Positions 8,818-19,013 of a stretch of DNA of 64,000 nucleotides are shown here, piece by piece. A program made the position numbers and the translations under genes. Source of the DNA: Roseateles sp. YR242 (GTDB taxonomy: Bacteria > Pseudomonadota > Gammaproteobacteria > Burkholderiales > Burkholderiaceae_C); assembly GCF_900109745.1 (NCBI RefSeq), contig NZ_FOAV01000002.1, positions 248,001-312,000 of the forward strand, written 5' to 3'. Numbering within the stretch: position 1 is the stretch's first letter; each line of letters opens with the position of its first letter. Under the pieces are notes generated by a model. The model was not told the origin of the DNA. It did no database searches and saw nothing but the letters and a program-made list of their open reading frames with translations.

Positions 8818-9213
8818 TCAGTCGCGCGATTCCACGACCACAAAGGCGGCGGCGTATTCGGTCTCGTCGGTGACGGTGACGTGGGCCGTGAGGCCCTTGG
8901 CCTCGAACCAGGTGGCCAGTGCGTTGTGCAGGCGGATGCCGGGCTTGCCGCTGGGGGCCTTCACCACCTCGCAGTCCCGCCAAGTCATGGGCATGCGCAT
9001 GCCCATGCCGATGGCCTTGGAGAAGGCCTCCTTGGCGGAGAAGCGGGTGGCGAGGTAGGCCATGCCACGTGCCGGTACACGGGCGTAACGCTCGTGGAAC
9101 ACGGCCAGCTCGTGCGGACCCAGCACCTTCTCGGCAAAGCGCACGCCACGCCGTTCGAAGGTCTCGCGGATGCGGCGGATATCGCAGATGTCGGTGCCGA
9201 TGCCGTAGATCAT
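8818..9213 (-). CDS. acpS: Holo-[acyl-carrier-protein] synthase
   Basis: The 131-residue protein transfers 4'-phosphopantetheine from coenzyme A to Ser37 of the acyl carrier protein encoded at 20359-20598. The conserved GIGTDI with Asp8 and [11 protein letters not shown] with Glu62 form the magnesium site. Length is normal for a trimeric AcpS. It starts 7 bases after the pdxJ stop, so the two are cotranscribed, a common arrangement in proteobacteria. Confidence 0.96.
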   Translation of the reverse strand: MIYGIGTDICDIRRIRETFERRGVRFAEKVLGPHELAVFHERYARVPARGMAYLATRFSAKEAFSKAIGMGMRMPMTWRDCEVVKAPSGKPGIRLHNALATWFEAKGLTAHVTVTDETEYAAAFVVVESRD

Positions 9214-9220
9214 GGCGAGC

Positions 9221-10003
9221 TCAGGCGTAGGCGCGCTGGATGCAGCGCTGATAGTCCCGCACGGTTTCCGTGTAGCCCAGCTCCAGGGCGTCGGCGATCA
9301 GTGCGTGGCCGATGGAGACCTCAGCCACGCCCGGCACCTCGCGCAGGAAGCGGGTCAGGTTGTCTCGGTTCAGGTCGTGGCCGGCATTGACGGCCAGGCC
9401 TTGTGCCAGCGCGGCCTGGGCGGCGGCGGTGAAGCCCGCCAGCACGGTGGCCTCGCGGTCGGTGCCGAAGGCGCTGGCCCAGGTCTCGGTGTAGAGCTCG
9501 ATGCGCTCCGCGCCCAGCGCGGCCACATGCGCCATGGCCTCGGGTAGCGGGTCCATGAACAGGCTCACCCGCACGCCCAGGGACTTGCACTCGGCGATCA
9601 TGGGGCGCAGCCGTTCGGCATCGGCGGGCAGGTTCCAGCCGTGGTCGGAGGTGAACTGGTCTTCGCTGTCCGGCACGAAGGTCGCCTGATGCGGCCGTGT
9701 GGCGCGGATGAACTCCATCAGGTTCTGGGTCGGGTTGCCTTCGATGTTGTATTCGGCGTTTGGCCAGGCCTTGAGCAACTGGGCGAGTTCGTGGACGTCA
9801 TCGGGACGGATGTGGCGGGCGTCCGGGCGCGGATGGACGGTGATGCCCTGCGCGCCGGCTTCCAGGCACAGCTGGGCGGCCCGGGTGACGCTGGGGATGC
9901 CCAGATGCCGCGTATTGCGCAGCAGCGCCACCTTGTTGACGTTGACCGAGAGCGCGCAACGCGCATCGGGGCGGGAGCCTTCGGGGGCGATCAGGGGATT
10001 CAT
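9221..10003 (-). CDS. pdxJ: Pyridoxine 5'-phosphate synthase
   Basis: The 260-residue TIM-barrel enzyme condenses 1-deoxyxylulose 5-phosphate with 3-amino-2-oxopropyl phosphate, the last ring-forming step of DXP-dependent vitamin B6 synthesis. Family motifs are present: [15 protein letters not shown] at the N-terminus, [21 protein letters not shown] and the C-terminal [12 protein letters not shown] phosphate-binding loop. It lies 17 bases after recO and 7 before acpS. Confidence 0.96.
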   Translation of the reverse strand: MNPLIAPEGSRPDARCALSVNVNKVALLRNTRHLGIPSVTRAAQLCLEAGAQGITVHPRPDARHIRPDDVHELAQLLKAWPNAEYNIEGNPTQNLMEFIRATRPHQATFVPDSEDQFTSDHGWNLPADAERLRPMIAECKSLGVRVSLFMDPLPEAMAHVAALGAERIELYTETWASAFGTDREATVLAGFTAAAQAALAQGLAVNAGHDLNRDNLTRFLREVPGVAEVSIGHALIADALELGYTETVRDYQRCIQRAYA

Positions 10004-10020
10004 GCGGTGGGGAACTCCGG

Positions 10021-10794
10021 TCAGGTCAGGAGCTTCTGGACTTCCAGCAGCACCTGTCGCGTTCTCAGCGGTCGATGGCCCAGATGATAGTGAAGCAGGC
10101 CTCGCAGCAAGGGCTTCAGCGATGAACCTGCGTCCTCGCAGGCGGCACGCAACGCCTCCATGCTGCCATGCATCAGTGCTGCCTGCAGGCGCACCAGCGC
10201 CTGGCCGGTCAGTTGGGGGGCGTCATGGGTGGGCACGACCACGCCGGCTTCCGCCGAGAGCATATACAGGCGTTCCAGGTCCACCGGAGCCTGGGTGGTG
10301 GCCAGCACGCTGAGGTCGGGCAGGAGGCCGCAATCGGCCAGCAGCCGCAGCTCGAAGGCGCGCAGCGCGGTCTGGGCGGTTTCGCCGGACTGCAGCTGAG
10401 GCAGCAAGTCGGCGTAGGCGTCGAACAGGGCGGGATGGGGGTCCTGGCGGGGCAGGAATTTCAGCAGCAGTTCATTGACGTAATAGCCGCTGAACAGTGC
10501 GGCGCCGCTGGGCAGCGTCTGGCCGCCCACCCATTCTGCGCCGCGCAGTGACTGCACCTCGGCCACGCCTTCCTCGTTCATCTTGGACGGCTTGCTCAGC
10601 GTCACCTGCAGCTTCAGAAACGGCAGCAGCACCCCGCGCAACTGGGAATACGGGCGCTTGGCCCCTTTGGCTACCACGGCCAGCCGCCCCTGCTCACGGG
10701 TGAAGAGATCCAGCACGAGGCTGGTTTCGCTCCAGTCGTAGTGATGCAGCACAAACCCTGCCTGGACGGCGGGCGGCCGTGAAGCACGAACCAT
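10021..10794 (-). CDS. recO: DNA repair protein RecO
   Basis: The 257-residue protein has the N-terminal OB fold (GFVLHHYDWSETSLVLDLFTRE, then VVAKGAKRPYSQLRG) and the helical C-terminal part. RecO works with RecR to load RecA onto SSB-coated single-stranded DNA in gap repair. The cysteine zinc site of some RecO proteins is not evident. ATG 10794 is used; the codon just before it is TTG. Its position downstream of era matches the conserved proteobacterial era-recO order. Confidence 0.93.
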   Translation of the reverse strand: MVRASRPPAVQAGFVLHHYDWSETSLVLDLFTREQGRLAVVAKGAKRPYSQLRGVLLPFLKLQVTLSKPSKMNEEGVAEVQSLRGAEWVGGQTLPSGAALFSGYYVNELLLKFLPRQDPHPALFDAYADLLPQLQSGETAQTALRAFELRLLADCGLLPDLSVLATTQAPVDLERLYMLSAEAGVVVPTHDAPQLTGQALVRLQAALMHGSMEALRAACEDAGSSLKPLLRGLLHYHLGHRPLRTRQVLLEVQKLLT

Positions 10795-10879
10795 CAACGT
10801 ATTTCCATCACCACAACAACGCCATCTCGGCAGCCCTTATAGCCCCCGCATAGCCCCAACCACCCAGCACCCAGCACCC

Positions 10880-11001
10880 AGAACGCGCACCCCAGAGGGT
10901 CCGGCCCCGCCGGGCCCGACCCCTCCAGCCACATCCTTGGTCAGGGTCCCCCTGACCAACGGATGGCGCCCCTCGGGGGCAGGAGCGAAGCGACTGGGGG
11001 G
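10880..11001. repeat. GC-rich intergenic element with three stem-loops between era and recO
   Basis: Three inverted repeats lie together. GGTC-type arms flank GGGCCC near 10899-10921. TTGGTCAGG (10937-10945) pairs perfectly with CCTGACCAA (10951-10959) around a 5-nt loop. GCCCC (10968-10972) pairs with GGGGC (10976-10980). Short CCCAGCA tandem copies precede them near 10863-10880. No U tract follows, so these are not classic terminators. The arrangement resembles a dispersed palindromic intergenic element; one copy alone cannot prove repetition. Confidence 0.5.
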
Positions 11002-11006
11002 CTCAA

Positions 11007-12188
11007 TCACTCATAGCCGTAGCTGCGAAGGTGCTCCTCGGAGTCGGCCCAGCCGGAGCGCACCTTCACCCACAGTTCCAGGAACACGCGGGCCTCCATC
11101 AGCCGCTCGAGTTCCTGACGTGCCTCGGACCCGATGCGCTTGAGGCGTTCCCCGCCCGAGCCGATGATCATGCCCTTCTGCGCATCCCGCTCCACCACGA
11201 TGGTGGCGGCGATGCGGCGCAGGTTGCCCTCCTCCTGCCAGCGGTCGATGATGACCGTGGCGCTGTACGGCAGTTCATCACCGGTCAGCCGGAAGAGCTT
11301 CTCGCGGATCATCTCGCTGGCGAGGAACTTCTCGCTGCGGTCGGTCAGCGCATCCTCGTCATAGAACCACTCCTGGTTGGGCAGGTAGGGTTTGAGGATC
11401 TGGAACAGGCGCAGCACGTCCGAATCCTTCTGGGCGGACAAGGGCACGAATTCGCTGAAGTTGCGGCGCTCCTGCATGCTCTTGAGCCAGGGCATCATGT
11501 CCGCGCGGCGGGTGACGGCGTCCAGCTTGTTGGCAATCAGCACCACCGGCTTGTCCTGCGGCAACAGCGACAACACCTTGGCATCGTCCTGGGTGAACCG
11601 GCCAGCCTCGACCACGAACAGCACCAGGTCCACGTCCGCCAGCACGCCTTGCACCGTGCGGTTCAGGTTGCGGTTGAGTGCGGAGCTGTGGCGGGTCTGG
11701 AAGCCGGGGGTGTCCACAAAAACGAACTGGGCTTCATCCACCGTGCGCACGCCGGTGATCCGGTGCCGGGTGGTCTGGGCCTTCTTCGAGGTGATGGACA
11801 CCTTCTGCCCCACCAGCGCATTCAGCAGCGTGGACTTGCCGACGTTGGGCCGGCCGACGATGGCGATCAGCCCGCAGCGGGCATCACCTTCATAGGGCGC
11901 CGCGCCGATGCCCCCGCGCACACCGAGGGCGGCGCTGTCGTCAGCGTCATCCTCTTCGTCGCCGTCGTCTGCTTCAGCGTCGGTGACGTCATCCACGTCG
12001 TCGGCGTCGTCCCGCTCATGGCCGTGCACGACCACATGGTCGTCGTCATAGCTGCCCGGCGCTGCGTCGGGGCTGTCCGCGTCGGCGGCGTCCGGATGGT
12101 TCATGGCGTCGTCGGACTGGCCGTCAAGCGCCGTCGGTGAAGTAGCAGCCGGTCCGGAAACCAGACCGCTGCGAGCGTATTTTTTCAT
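11007..12188 (-). CDS. era: GTPase Era with a long acidic N-terminal extension
   Basis: The 393-residue protein contains the Era core: P-loop GRPNVGKS (112-119), the switch-region [13 protein letters not shown], the NKLD specificity motif and a C-terminal KH domain with GMIIGSGG. Era binds 16S rRNA and assists maturation of the 30S subunit. Typical Era is about 300 residues. Here roughly 100 extra residues precede the G domain, and residues 46-86 are dominated by Asp and Glu. The start at 12188 is well supported: it lies 14 bases after the rnc stop and has AAAAGG before it. Confidence 0.95.
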   Translation of the reverse strand: MKKYARSGLVSGPAATSPTALDGQSDDAMNHPDAADADSPDAAPGSYDDDHVVVHGHERDDADDVDDVTDAEADDGDEEDDADDSAALGVRGGIGAAPYEGDARCGLIAIVGRPNVGKSTLLNALVGQKVSITSKKAQTTRHRITGVRTVDEAQFVFVDTPGFQTRHSSALNRNLNRTVQGVLADVDLVLFVVEAGRFTQDDAKVLSLLPQDKPVVLIANKLDAVTRRADMMPWLKSMQERRNFSEFVPLSAQKDSDVLRLFQILKPYLPNQEWFYDEDALTDRSEKFLASEMIREKLFRLTGDELPYSATVIIDRWQEEGNLRRIAATIVVERDAQKGMIIGSGGERLKRIGSEARQELERLMEARVFLELWVKVRSGWADSEEHLRSYGYE

Positions 12189-12202
12189 GGGATGCCTTTT
12201 GC

Positions 12203-12910
12203 TTAGTCGCGCAAGCCGGTGCCGGGCTTGTCGCCAGCCAGTAGCTCGTCCAGGAGCTCACGGGCTGCTTCCTGCTCCGCCATGCGGCGGGAGCGGCCAT
12301 CGCCAGTCCGCGCCAGGCTGAGCGCGGGCACCTGGCATTCAACGGTGAACGTCTGGGCGTGCGCCTGGCCGCGTGTCTCGACGATGCGGTAGGTGGGCAC
12401 CGGCAGCCGGCGCGCCTGCAGCCATTCCTGCAGTGCCGTCTTGGCGTCCTTGGCCCATTGGTCGATACCACTGCCGGTGACCACGTCGCCCAGGAGCCGG
12501 CGAACGATGTCGTTGGCGGCAGCGTAGCCACCGTCCAGATAGGAGGCGCCGATCACGGCTTCCAGGGCATCTGCCAGGATGGAGGGGCGCTGCGCACCAC
12601 CCCCACGGGCTTCACCCTCGCTCATCCGCAGCGATTCCGGCATTTGCAGTTGCAGCGCCAGCTTGTGAAGGCTGTCCTCGCGCACCAGATGGGCGCGGAT
12701 GCGGGTGAGGTCGCCCTCGTCCGAGCCGGCGAAACGCTCGAACAGCAAGGCCGACACCGCCATGTTCAGCACCGCGTCACCCAGGAATTCCAGGCGCTCG
12801 TTGTGCTGCTGCCCGAAGCTTCGATGCGTCAGCGCGCGCTGGAGCAGATCCGCCTGCGAAAAGCGGTAGCCCAGTCGTTGCTGGAGGGCATCAAGTGCTT
12901 GCGGGGTCAT
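12203..12910 (-). CDS. rnc: Ribonuclease III
   Basis: The 235-residue endonuclease cleaves double-stranded RNA, including the 30S rRNA precursor. The signature [12 protein letters not shown] holds the catalytic Glu38 and Asp45, and DALEAVIGA supplies Asp and Glu of the second metal site. A double-stranded-RNA-binding domain follows from about residue 155. An in-frame ATG two codons upstream (12916) abuts AAGG with no spacing, so the ATG at 12910, five bases from AAGGA, is preferred. It is coupled to era. Confidence 0.96.
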   Translation of the reverse strand: MTPQALDALQQRLGYRFSQADLLQRALTHRSFGQQHNERLEFLGDAVLNMAVSALLFERFAGSDEGDLTRIRAHLVREDSLHKLALQLQMPESLRMSEGEARGGGAQRPSILADALEAVIGASYLDGGYAAANDIVRRLLGDVVTGSGIDQWAKDAKTALQEWLQARRLPVPTYRIVETRGQAHAQTFTVECQVPALSLARTGDGRSRRMAEQEAARELLDELLAGDKPGTGLRD

Positions 12911-12928
12911 GGGCATCCTTGGCGGTCC

Positions 12929-13327
12929 TCAGCGAGTTTCGCCCTTGTACTTGATCAGCAGAAAGACCGGACCGAACAGGGAGACTTCCTTGTCGTAGGC
13001 GAAGCTGATCTTCACCTTGTCGTCCTTCTTGGTGACCACCAGGTCGTTGGGCTCGATGCTGACGATCGAATATTCGATTTCCTTGGTCCGGGAGAACGCA
13101 GAACGCACCTCGCCCACGGAGGACGGGCCGCTGCTGGCAATCTTCTCCACTGCCTTCTGGATGGTGAAGTACTCCATCACCGTCGGGGTGACGCGCATGC
13201 CCACGATAGCCAGGAATGCAATGATGACGCCCCAGAACAGCAGGCCGAACAGGCTCAGACCGCGCTGGCGATGTCCGGCGGGCTGGCCGCTGGTGGATGG
13301 ACGACGTTTGATGCAAGCCCCGATCAT
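12929..13327 (-). CDS. DUF4845 small membrane protein
   Basis: The 132-residue protein has a basic N-terminus, one transmembrane helix in RQRGLSLFGLLFWGVIIAFL (around residues 20-42) and a small alpha/beta domain with VTPTVMEYFTIQKAVEKI. This fits DUF4845, found between lepB and rnc in many betaproteobacteria and pseudomonads; its function is not established. ATG 13327 has GGGAGAA at good spacing. A longer open frame reaches 13429 and would overlap lepB, which is less likely. The pilin-like N-terminus (GLSLFGLL) is typical of the family. Confidence 0.85.
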   Translation of the reverse strand: MIGACIKRRPSTSGQPAGHRQRGLSLFGLLFWGVIIAFLAIVGMRVTPTVMEYFTIQKAVEKIASSGPSSVGEVRSAFSRTKEIEYSIVSIEPNDLVVTKKDDKVKISFAYDKEVSLFGPVFLLIKYKGETR

Positions 13328-13383
13328 GGTGCGTTCTCCCAATCCTCGTTGTTTAGTATCCAGCATAGTCATTTGTGCCAGCA

Positions 13384-14354
13384 TCACTGGATGCTGCCAA
13401 TGCGCTTCAGATTCCCGAAATTCATCCACACCACAAAGGCCTTGCCGACGATGTTCTCATCGGGCACAAAGCCCCAGTAGCGGGAATCCTGCGAGTTGTC
13501 GCGGTTGTCGCCCATCATGAAGTAATGGTTGGCCGGCACCTTGCAGGTCACACCTTCCAGCGTGTAGGTGCAGTTCTCTGAATACGGGAACGGAGCGATG
13601 GGGCGGACGACGCTCTCGCGCGGCTGCGGATCGACCAGGATCTTGTGCTCCACCACACCGAGCTTCTCGGTGAACAGGGGGCGGATCCGCATGGCGCCAG
13701 GGTCGTCGTCGAAGAAGTCGCCCTGGGACTGGGTGTCCACCTGCTTGCCGTTCACATACAGCTTCTGGTTCAGGTAGCGGATTTCGTCGCCGGGCAGGCC
13801 CACGGCACGCTTGATGTAGTCCACGCTGGGGTTGAGCGGGTAGCGGAACACCACCACGTCGCCACGCTCCACGTCATGGTTGCTGATGATCTTCTTGTTG
13901 ATCACCGGCAGCCGAACGCCGTAGTGGAACTTGTTGACCAGGATCAGGTCCCCGATCAGGAGCGTCGGCACCATGGAGCCGGACGGAATCTTGAATGGCT
14001 CGAACAGGAAGGAGCGCAGCAGGAAGACGATCAAGATGACCGGGAACAAGCCGGCGGTCCAGTCCAGCCACCAGGGCTGGCGCAGGTGCGGCTCGGCAAT
14101 CAGCTCCCGTGCGGCGGGGTTCAGATCGGCACCGCGCCAGCGTTGTTCCTTCTCCCAGGCGTCGGCGGCCACCTGAGCCTCGCGTCGGCGTGCCGGCTGG
14201 AAATAGAAACGCTCGGCGGTCCAGTAACCCAGCGTCACCATGGTCAGCACAAACAGCAACAGCGAAAAATTGCCGTTCCAGTAGCCCGAGAACCAGCCGC
14301 CCAGGTAGGCGATCAGGGCGGCGTACAGCAGCCCGGTCAGTGCACTCATCGCGT

Positions 14355-14358
<4 letters not shown>
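13384..14358 (-). CDS. lepB: Signal peptidase I
   Basis: The 324-residue membrane protease removes Sec and Tat signal peptides on the periplasmic face. Two N-terminal hydrophobic segments (about 5-21 and 31-46) and a third at 101-116 anchor it. The catalytic dyad is Ser128 in [10 protein letters not shown] and Lys183 in [12 protein letters not shown]. Box E appears as [12 protein letters not shown]. The start overlaps the lepA stop (ATGA), the usual lepA-lepB coupling. An ATG three codons further in is an alternative start. Confidence 0.96.
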
Positions 14359-16163
<1,805 letters not shown>

Positions 16164-16292
16164 GGACTCAGTCGGAGGCCGCGGACAGTAAGGCGCCAAC
16201 GATGGGACCGTGAGATGAACGGTCCGACGAGGCCACGTGTGTGCGGCAGGTCGAGGGCCCTTTCAGGGGGCCCACGGAACATACGGGGACAT

Positions 16293-16324
16293 AAAAAAAA
16301 GGCACGTCTAAACGGTGACGCGCC
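16293..16324 (-). terminator. Strong intrinsic terminator upstream of lepA
   Basis: On the minus strand GGCGCGTC (16324-16317) pairs with GACGTGCC (16308-16301) with one G-T wobble around an 8-nt loop, and eight consecutive T follow (16300-16293). The two A before the stem can extend pairing into the T run. No T run exists on the plus side, so it acts leftward only. Confidence 0.8.
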
Positions 16325-16356
16325 TTCCAACAAAACTTATGGCAACTGCTTGTTGG
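16293..16356 (-). ncRNA. Candidate small RNA or lepA leader attenuator with two stem-loops
   Basis: Read on the minus strand from about 16356, the predicted transcript is near 64 nt. CCAACAA (16356-16350) pairs perfectly with TTGTTGG (16333-16327) around a 16-nt loop. Two bases later the terminator hairpin begins. A plausible promoter lies just upstream, so the start would fall at the first base of stem 1. The RNA ends about 130 bases before lepA, so it may be a free small RNA or the terminated form of a lepA leader. I do not recognise it as a known family. Confidence 0.5.
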
Positions 16357-16362
16357 GCTTTC

Positions 16363-16390
16363 ATTGTAGCCAAAAGGGCCGCCCTGGAAA
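16363..16390 (-). promoter_or_regulatory. Candidate sigma-70 promoter for the small transcript
   Basis: On the minus strand TACAAT (16368-16363) matches five of six bases of the -10 consensus. TTTCCA (16390-16385) lies 16 bases upstream as a weak -35. The position would start transcription at the first base of stem-loop 1. Confidence 0.45.
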
Positions 16391-16449
16391 CCGCATGGAT
16401 GCGAGCTTTGCGGGCGTTGCCCTCCTCCAACAGGAATTCTTTCAACAGG

Positions 16450-16484
16450 TTATCCACAAAAGCTTGAGGACATCCTGTGGATCA
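16450..16484. promoter_or_regulatory. Pair of inverted DnaA-box-like sites
   Basis: TTATCCACA at 16450-16458 is the consensus DnaA box. TGTGGATCA at 16476-16484 is the reverse complement of TGATCCACA, one mismatch away. Together they form an inverted repeat with ATCCACA/TGTGGAT arms 17 bp apart, 60-100 bp upstream of the candidate minus-strand promoter. Two sites are too few for an origin; a regulatory role is conjectural. Confidence 0.35.
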
Positions 16485-16753
16485 TTCCGGCCACTTCACC
16501 CGGAAGCAGATGGCCGACTGGATTCACTGCAGAGATGGCTACAAAGGGAGCCAGACGCGGTGCGATTGTAGCGGAGGGATGCATCAATCCCTGGGGTTGG
16601 TCACATCCGCTAGCGAGCACCAACCGACGCAACTTTCTGCGCCGCTGGTCGCTAAACGGCTGTGGATTCCGCATCACGGAAAGCCCCAGATGACTGGTGG
16701 GGTGAAGCGGGGAACCGAGGGTTTACCCTGCGTGACACCCACCACCGGCATGT

Positions 16754-18280
16754 TTAACCCTTGCCCGGCTTCAGGACCACAAAGGTCACCGCATCGCCAC
16801 GACGCACCAGCATCTGCAGCGGCTTGCCCTTCTCGACCTTGGCCAGCACCGCCTGGAACTGCTTGAGCGTCTTGATCTCGGTGTTGCTGACCGACAGGAT
16901 GAGATCGCCAGGACGCAGGCCGGCACGTGCAGCAGCGCCGTCCACCGCGTCGACCTTCAGGCCGGCGGTGAGCTTCAGTTCCTTGCGCTGCGCATCGGTC
17001 AGCTCGCTGACGGTGAGGCCCCAGGCCTGGGCGCCGGTTTGCGCAGGCGCTTCCGGTTCAGGCGTCGCTGCGGCGCGGTCGTCCGGCAATGCATCCAGCG
17101 TCGCGGTGAGCTCCTTGTAGGAACCACGGCGGAAGACCTGCATCGGCACCTTCGTGCCGGGCGGGCTGGAGGCGGCCAGGCGGCGCAGGTCCACGGCCTT
17201 CTCCACCGGCTTGCCGCCGAAGCGGGTAATGACGTCGCCCAGCTCCAGGCCCGCCTTCTCGCCAGGGCCACCGGCGGTGATGCGGGTAACCAGCGCGCCT
17301 TGCGGCTTGCCCAGGCCGATGGCCTCGGCCACTTCCTTGGTCAGGTCGTCCGGGTACACGCCCAGCATGCCGCGCGTGACACGGCCCTTGCTGCGGAGCT
17401 GGTCGGCCACACGCATCGCTTCATCGATGGGGATCGCGAACGAGATGCCCATGAAGCCGCCGGACTGGCTGTAGATCTGCGAGTTGATCCCCACCACTTC
17501 GCCGCGCAGGTTCAACAACGGGCCACCGGAGTTGCCGGGGTTGATGGCCACGTCGGTCTGGATCAGGGGCAGCAGGTCGCCGGTGTCGCGCGCCTTGGCG
17601 CTGACAATGCCGGCCGTCACCGTGTTGTCGAAGCCGAAGGGCGAGCCGATGGCCATCACCCACTCACCCACCTTCAGCTTGCCCACATCGCCCATGCGCA
17701 GCATGGGCAGGCCGGTGGCCTCGATCTTGAGCACGGCGACGTCGGTGCGGCGGTCCAGGCCCACCACCTTGGCCTTGAACTCGCGCTTGTCGGTCAAGGT
17801 GACCATGACCTCGTCGGCCTCGTCCACCACGTGGGCGTTGGTCATCACATAGCCGTCGGCGCCGATGACAAAACCGGAGCCCAGGCCACGACGCTGCGGC
17901 GAGGCATCGTCATCATCATCGTCATCGTCCGGTGCGGGATTGGGGGCTGGCGTGCCCTTGCGCTGCTGGGGCACCGGGATGCCGAAGCGGCGCAGGAACT
18001 CGCGCATCTGCTCGTCCAGCTGCGCATTCGGACCCGCCTTGATCTTTTCCGAGGTCCGGATGTTGACCACGGCCGGGCCGGCCTGTTCGACCAGCACGCT
18101 GAAGTCGGGCAGTGCCCGTGCAAGATCGGTGCTGGGCACGGCGGGAACCACCGGACCGGAAGCGGCCGGTTGGGGCGGCGTGGCCACCGGAGCCGCCGGC
18201 TGGGCGACAACGTGCAACGGCGCCTGCAGCGCGGCGGCGCCTGCGAGCGCCAGGGCAAGATGACGGAACGTGTTGGACAT
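16754..18280 (-). CDS. mucD: Periplasmic serine protease, DegP/MucD family
   Basis: The 508-residue HtrA protease degrades or chaperones misfolded envelope proteins. It has a signal peptide (about residues 1-26), a trypsin-like domain with His150 (TNAHVV), Asp180 (RTDVAVL) and Ser251 (PGNSGGP), and two PDZ domains (about 290-385 and 415-505). Residues 118-125 are eight consecutive Asp, encoded by a GTC/ATC microsatellite in the loop before the protease domain. In related bacteria mucD follows rpoE-rseA-rseB and precedes lepA; here lepA is in place but the sigma-factor genes are missing. Confidence 0.94.
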   Translation of the reverse strand: MSNTFRHLALALAGAAALQAPLHVVAQPAAPVATPPQPAASGPVVPAVPSTDLARALPDFSVLVEQAGPAVVNIRTSEKIKAGPNAQLDEQMREFLRRFGIPVPQQRKGTPAPNPAPDDDDDDDDASPQRRGLGSGFVIGADGYVMTNAHVVDEADEVMVTLTDKREFKAKVVGLDRRTDVAVLKIEATGLPMLRMGDVGKLKVGEWVMAIGSPFGFDNTVTAGIVSAKARDTGDLLPLIQTDVAINPGNSGGPLLNLRGEVVGINSQIYSQSGGFMGISFAIPIDEAMRVADQLRSKGRVTRGMLGVYPDDLTKEVAEAIGLGKPQGALVTRITAGGPGEKAGLELGDVITRFGGKPVEKAVDLRRLAASSPPGTKVPMQVFRRGSYKELTATLDALPDDRAAATPEPEAPAQTGAQAWGLTVSELTDAQRKELKLTAGLKVDAVDGAAARAGLRPGDLILSVSNTEIKTLKQFQAVLAKVEKGKPLQMLVRRGDAVTFVVLKPGKG

Positions 18281-18337
18281 GAAGACTCGCGTCAGGAGCG
18301 AAGCTGAAAACAGATCTCACATCATGCACGGAATTGC

Positions 18338-18991
18338 TCACCCGCGTGCCATGAAGAGGTGAATGCGCAGTAACGACCAGTCGCCAGCGTGGTGCCGGCC
18401 GTTGAGCGCCACCAGACGGTGCTGCCAGAACCGCCAGCCAGCGCCGACAGGTGTCAAACGCAGCAGCATCCAGTGTTCAAGGTCCAGCAGCACCTGAGGC
18501 GTCACGGCAAGCGGCGCACCTGCGGTCGCCGCCGGGGTCGCATCGGTGGCTTCATCAAGCAGCCCGGGCTCGGAGGATTGCCACCACCATTGCTGGGTGT
18601 CCCAGCGCAGCAGACCCGATTCGGCACCGGCCCAGTTGTCACCGCGCACCGTTCGACCGCGCACCGTTCGACCGCGCACCGTTCGACCGCGCACCACTCG
18701 ACCATGTAGGACTCGACCGCGCAGGGCGATGACGATGGTGAGCACCATCGCCACCAGCCCAGTCACGGTCCACGCCCAGTGGGGGGCAAGCATCTGCATC
18801 AGCAGCGCCTGCGAGGCCGCCAGTGCACCCACGGCGCAGGCCACGTCGTGAAAGCGCTGCCACACCGGTTCAGGCCTGCAAACAAAACGCCGGGCCATCG
18901 AGCGGCCAGTGGCGCGCTGATAGACCCGGCGTGGGTCCGCCCCCTGGAGGGCGGGTGTGTGGTGCGTGGTGTCGTGAGCAGGCACGGTCAT
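18338..18991 (-). CDS. Small membrane protein, possibly YgfX-like
   Basis: The 217-residue protein has two hydrophobic segments around residues 48-66 and 70-90, a Val-Arg-Gly-Arg-Thr tandem repeat (about 90-115), a Trp-rich stretch (LLRWDTQQWWWQ) and a C-terminal LLRIHLFMARG. Two N-terminal helices followed by a Trp-containing beta-like domain resemble the YgfX/CptA family, often found as a small gene next to fabF in Burkholderiales; this is a tentative match. It lies 22 bases downstream of fabF and is probably cotranscribed. The repeat makes it longer than typical YgfX (about 135-150 residues). Confidence 0.55.
   Translation of the reverse strand: MTVPAHDTTHHTPALQGADPRRVYQRATGRSMARRFVCRPEPVWQRFHDVACAVGALAASQALLMQMLAPHWAWTVTGLVAMVLTIVIALRGRVLHGRVVRGRTVRGRTVRGRTVRGDNWAGAESGLLRWDTQQWWWQSSEPGLLDEATDATPAATAGAPLAVTPQVLLDLEHWMLLRLTPVGAGWRFWQHRLVALNGRHHAGDWSLLRIHLFMARG
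18648..18722. repeat. 15-bp tandem repeat, five units
   Basis: ACCGTTCGACCGCGC is repeated exactly three times (18648-18692), followed by two diverged copies (18693-18722). Read on the minus strand it encodes five-residue units of the VRGRT type inside the membrane-protein gene. The unit length is a multiple of three, so copy-number change keeps the frame. There are no spacers, so it is not a CRISPR array. Confidence 0.9.
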
Positions 18992-19013
18992 GTCCAGACC
19001 GCCCCGCGTCCAC

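Larger units (their letters stand above)
16164..16753. other. 590-bp intergenic region between mucD and lepA
   Basis: No convincing protein gene is seen. On the minus strand it holds a candidate promoter, a two-hairpin transcript and a strong intrinsic terminator (16293-16390). Further upstream (16450-16484) a consensus DnaA box faces a near-consensus copy. The rest, 16485-16753, is unexplained GC-rich sequence after the mucD stop. A 130-residue open frame on the plus strand from 16477 runs into antisense of mucD and has no coding character. Confidence 0.6.

Noticed and set aside
16450-16484. Replication origin
   Set aside because: Only two DnaA-like sites, no AT-rich unwinding region and no dnaA, dnaN or parAB genes nearby.
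16477-16866. 130-residue plus-strand protein gene downstream of mucD
   Set aside because: No ribosome-binding site, no recognisable motif, and it runs antisense into the mucD C-terminus.
18648-18722. Possible CRISPR array
   Set aside because: Units are 15 bp, directly abutting without spacers and in frame with a protein gene; no cas genes are present.
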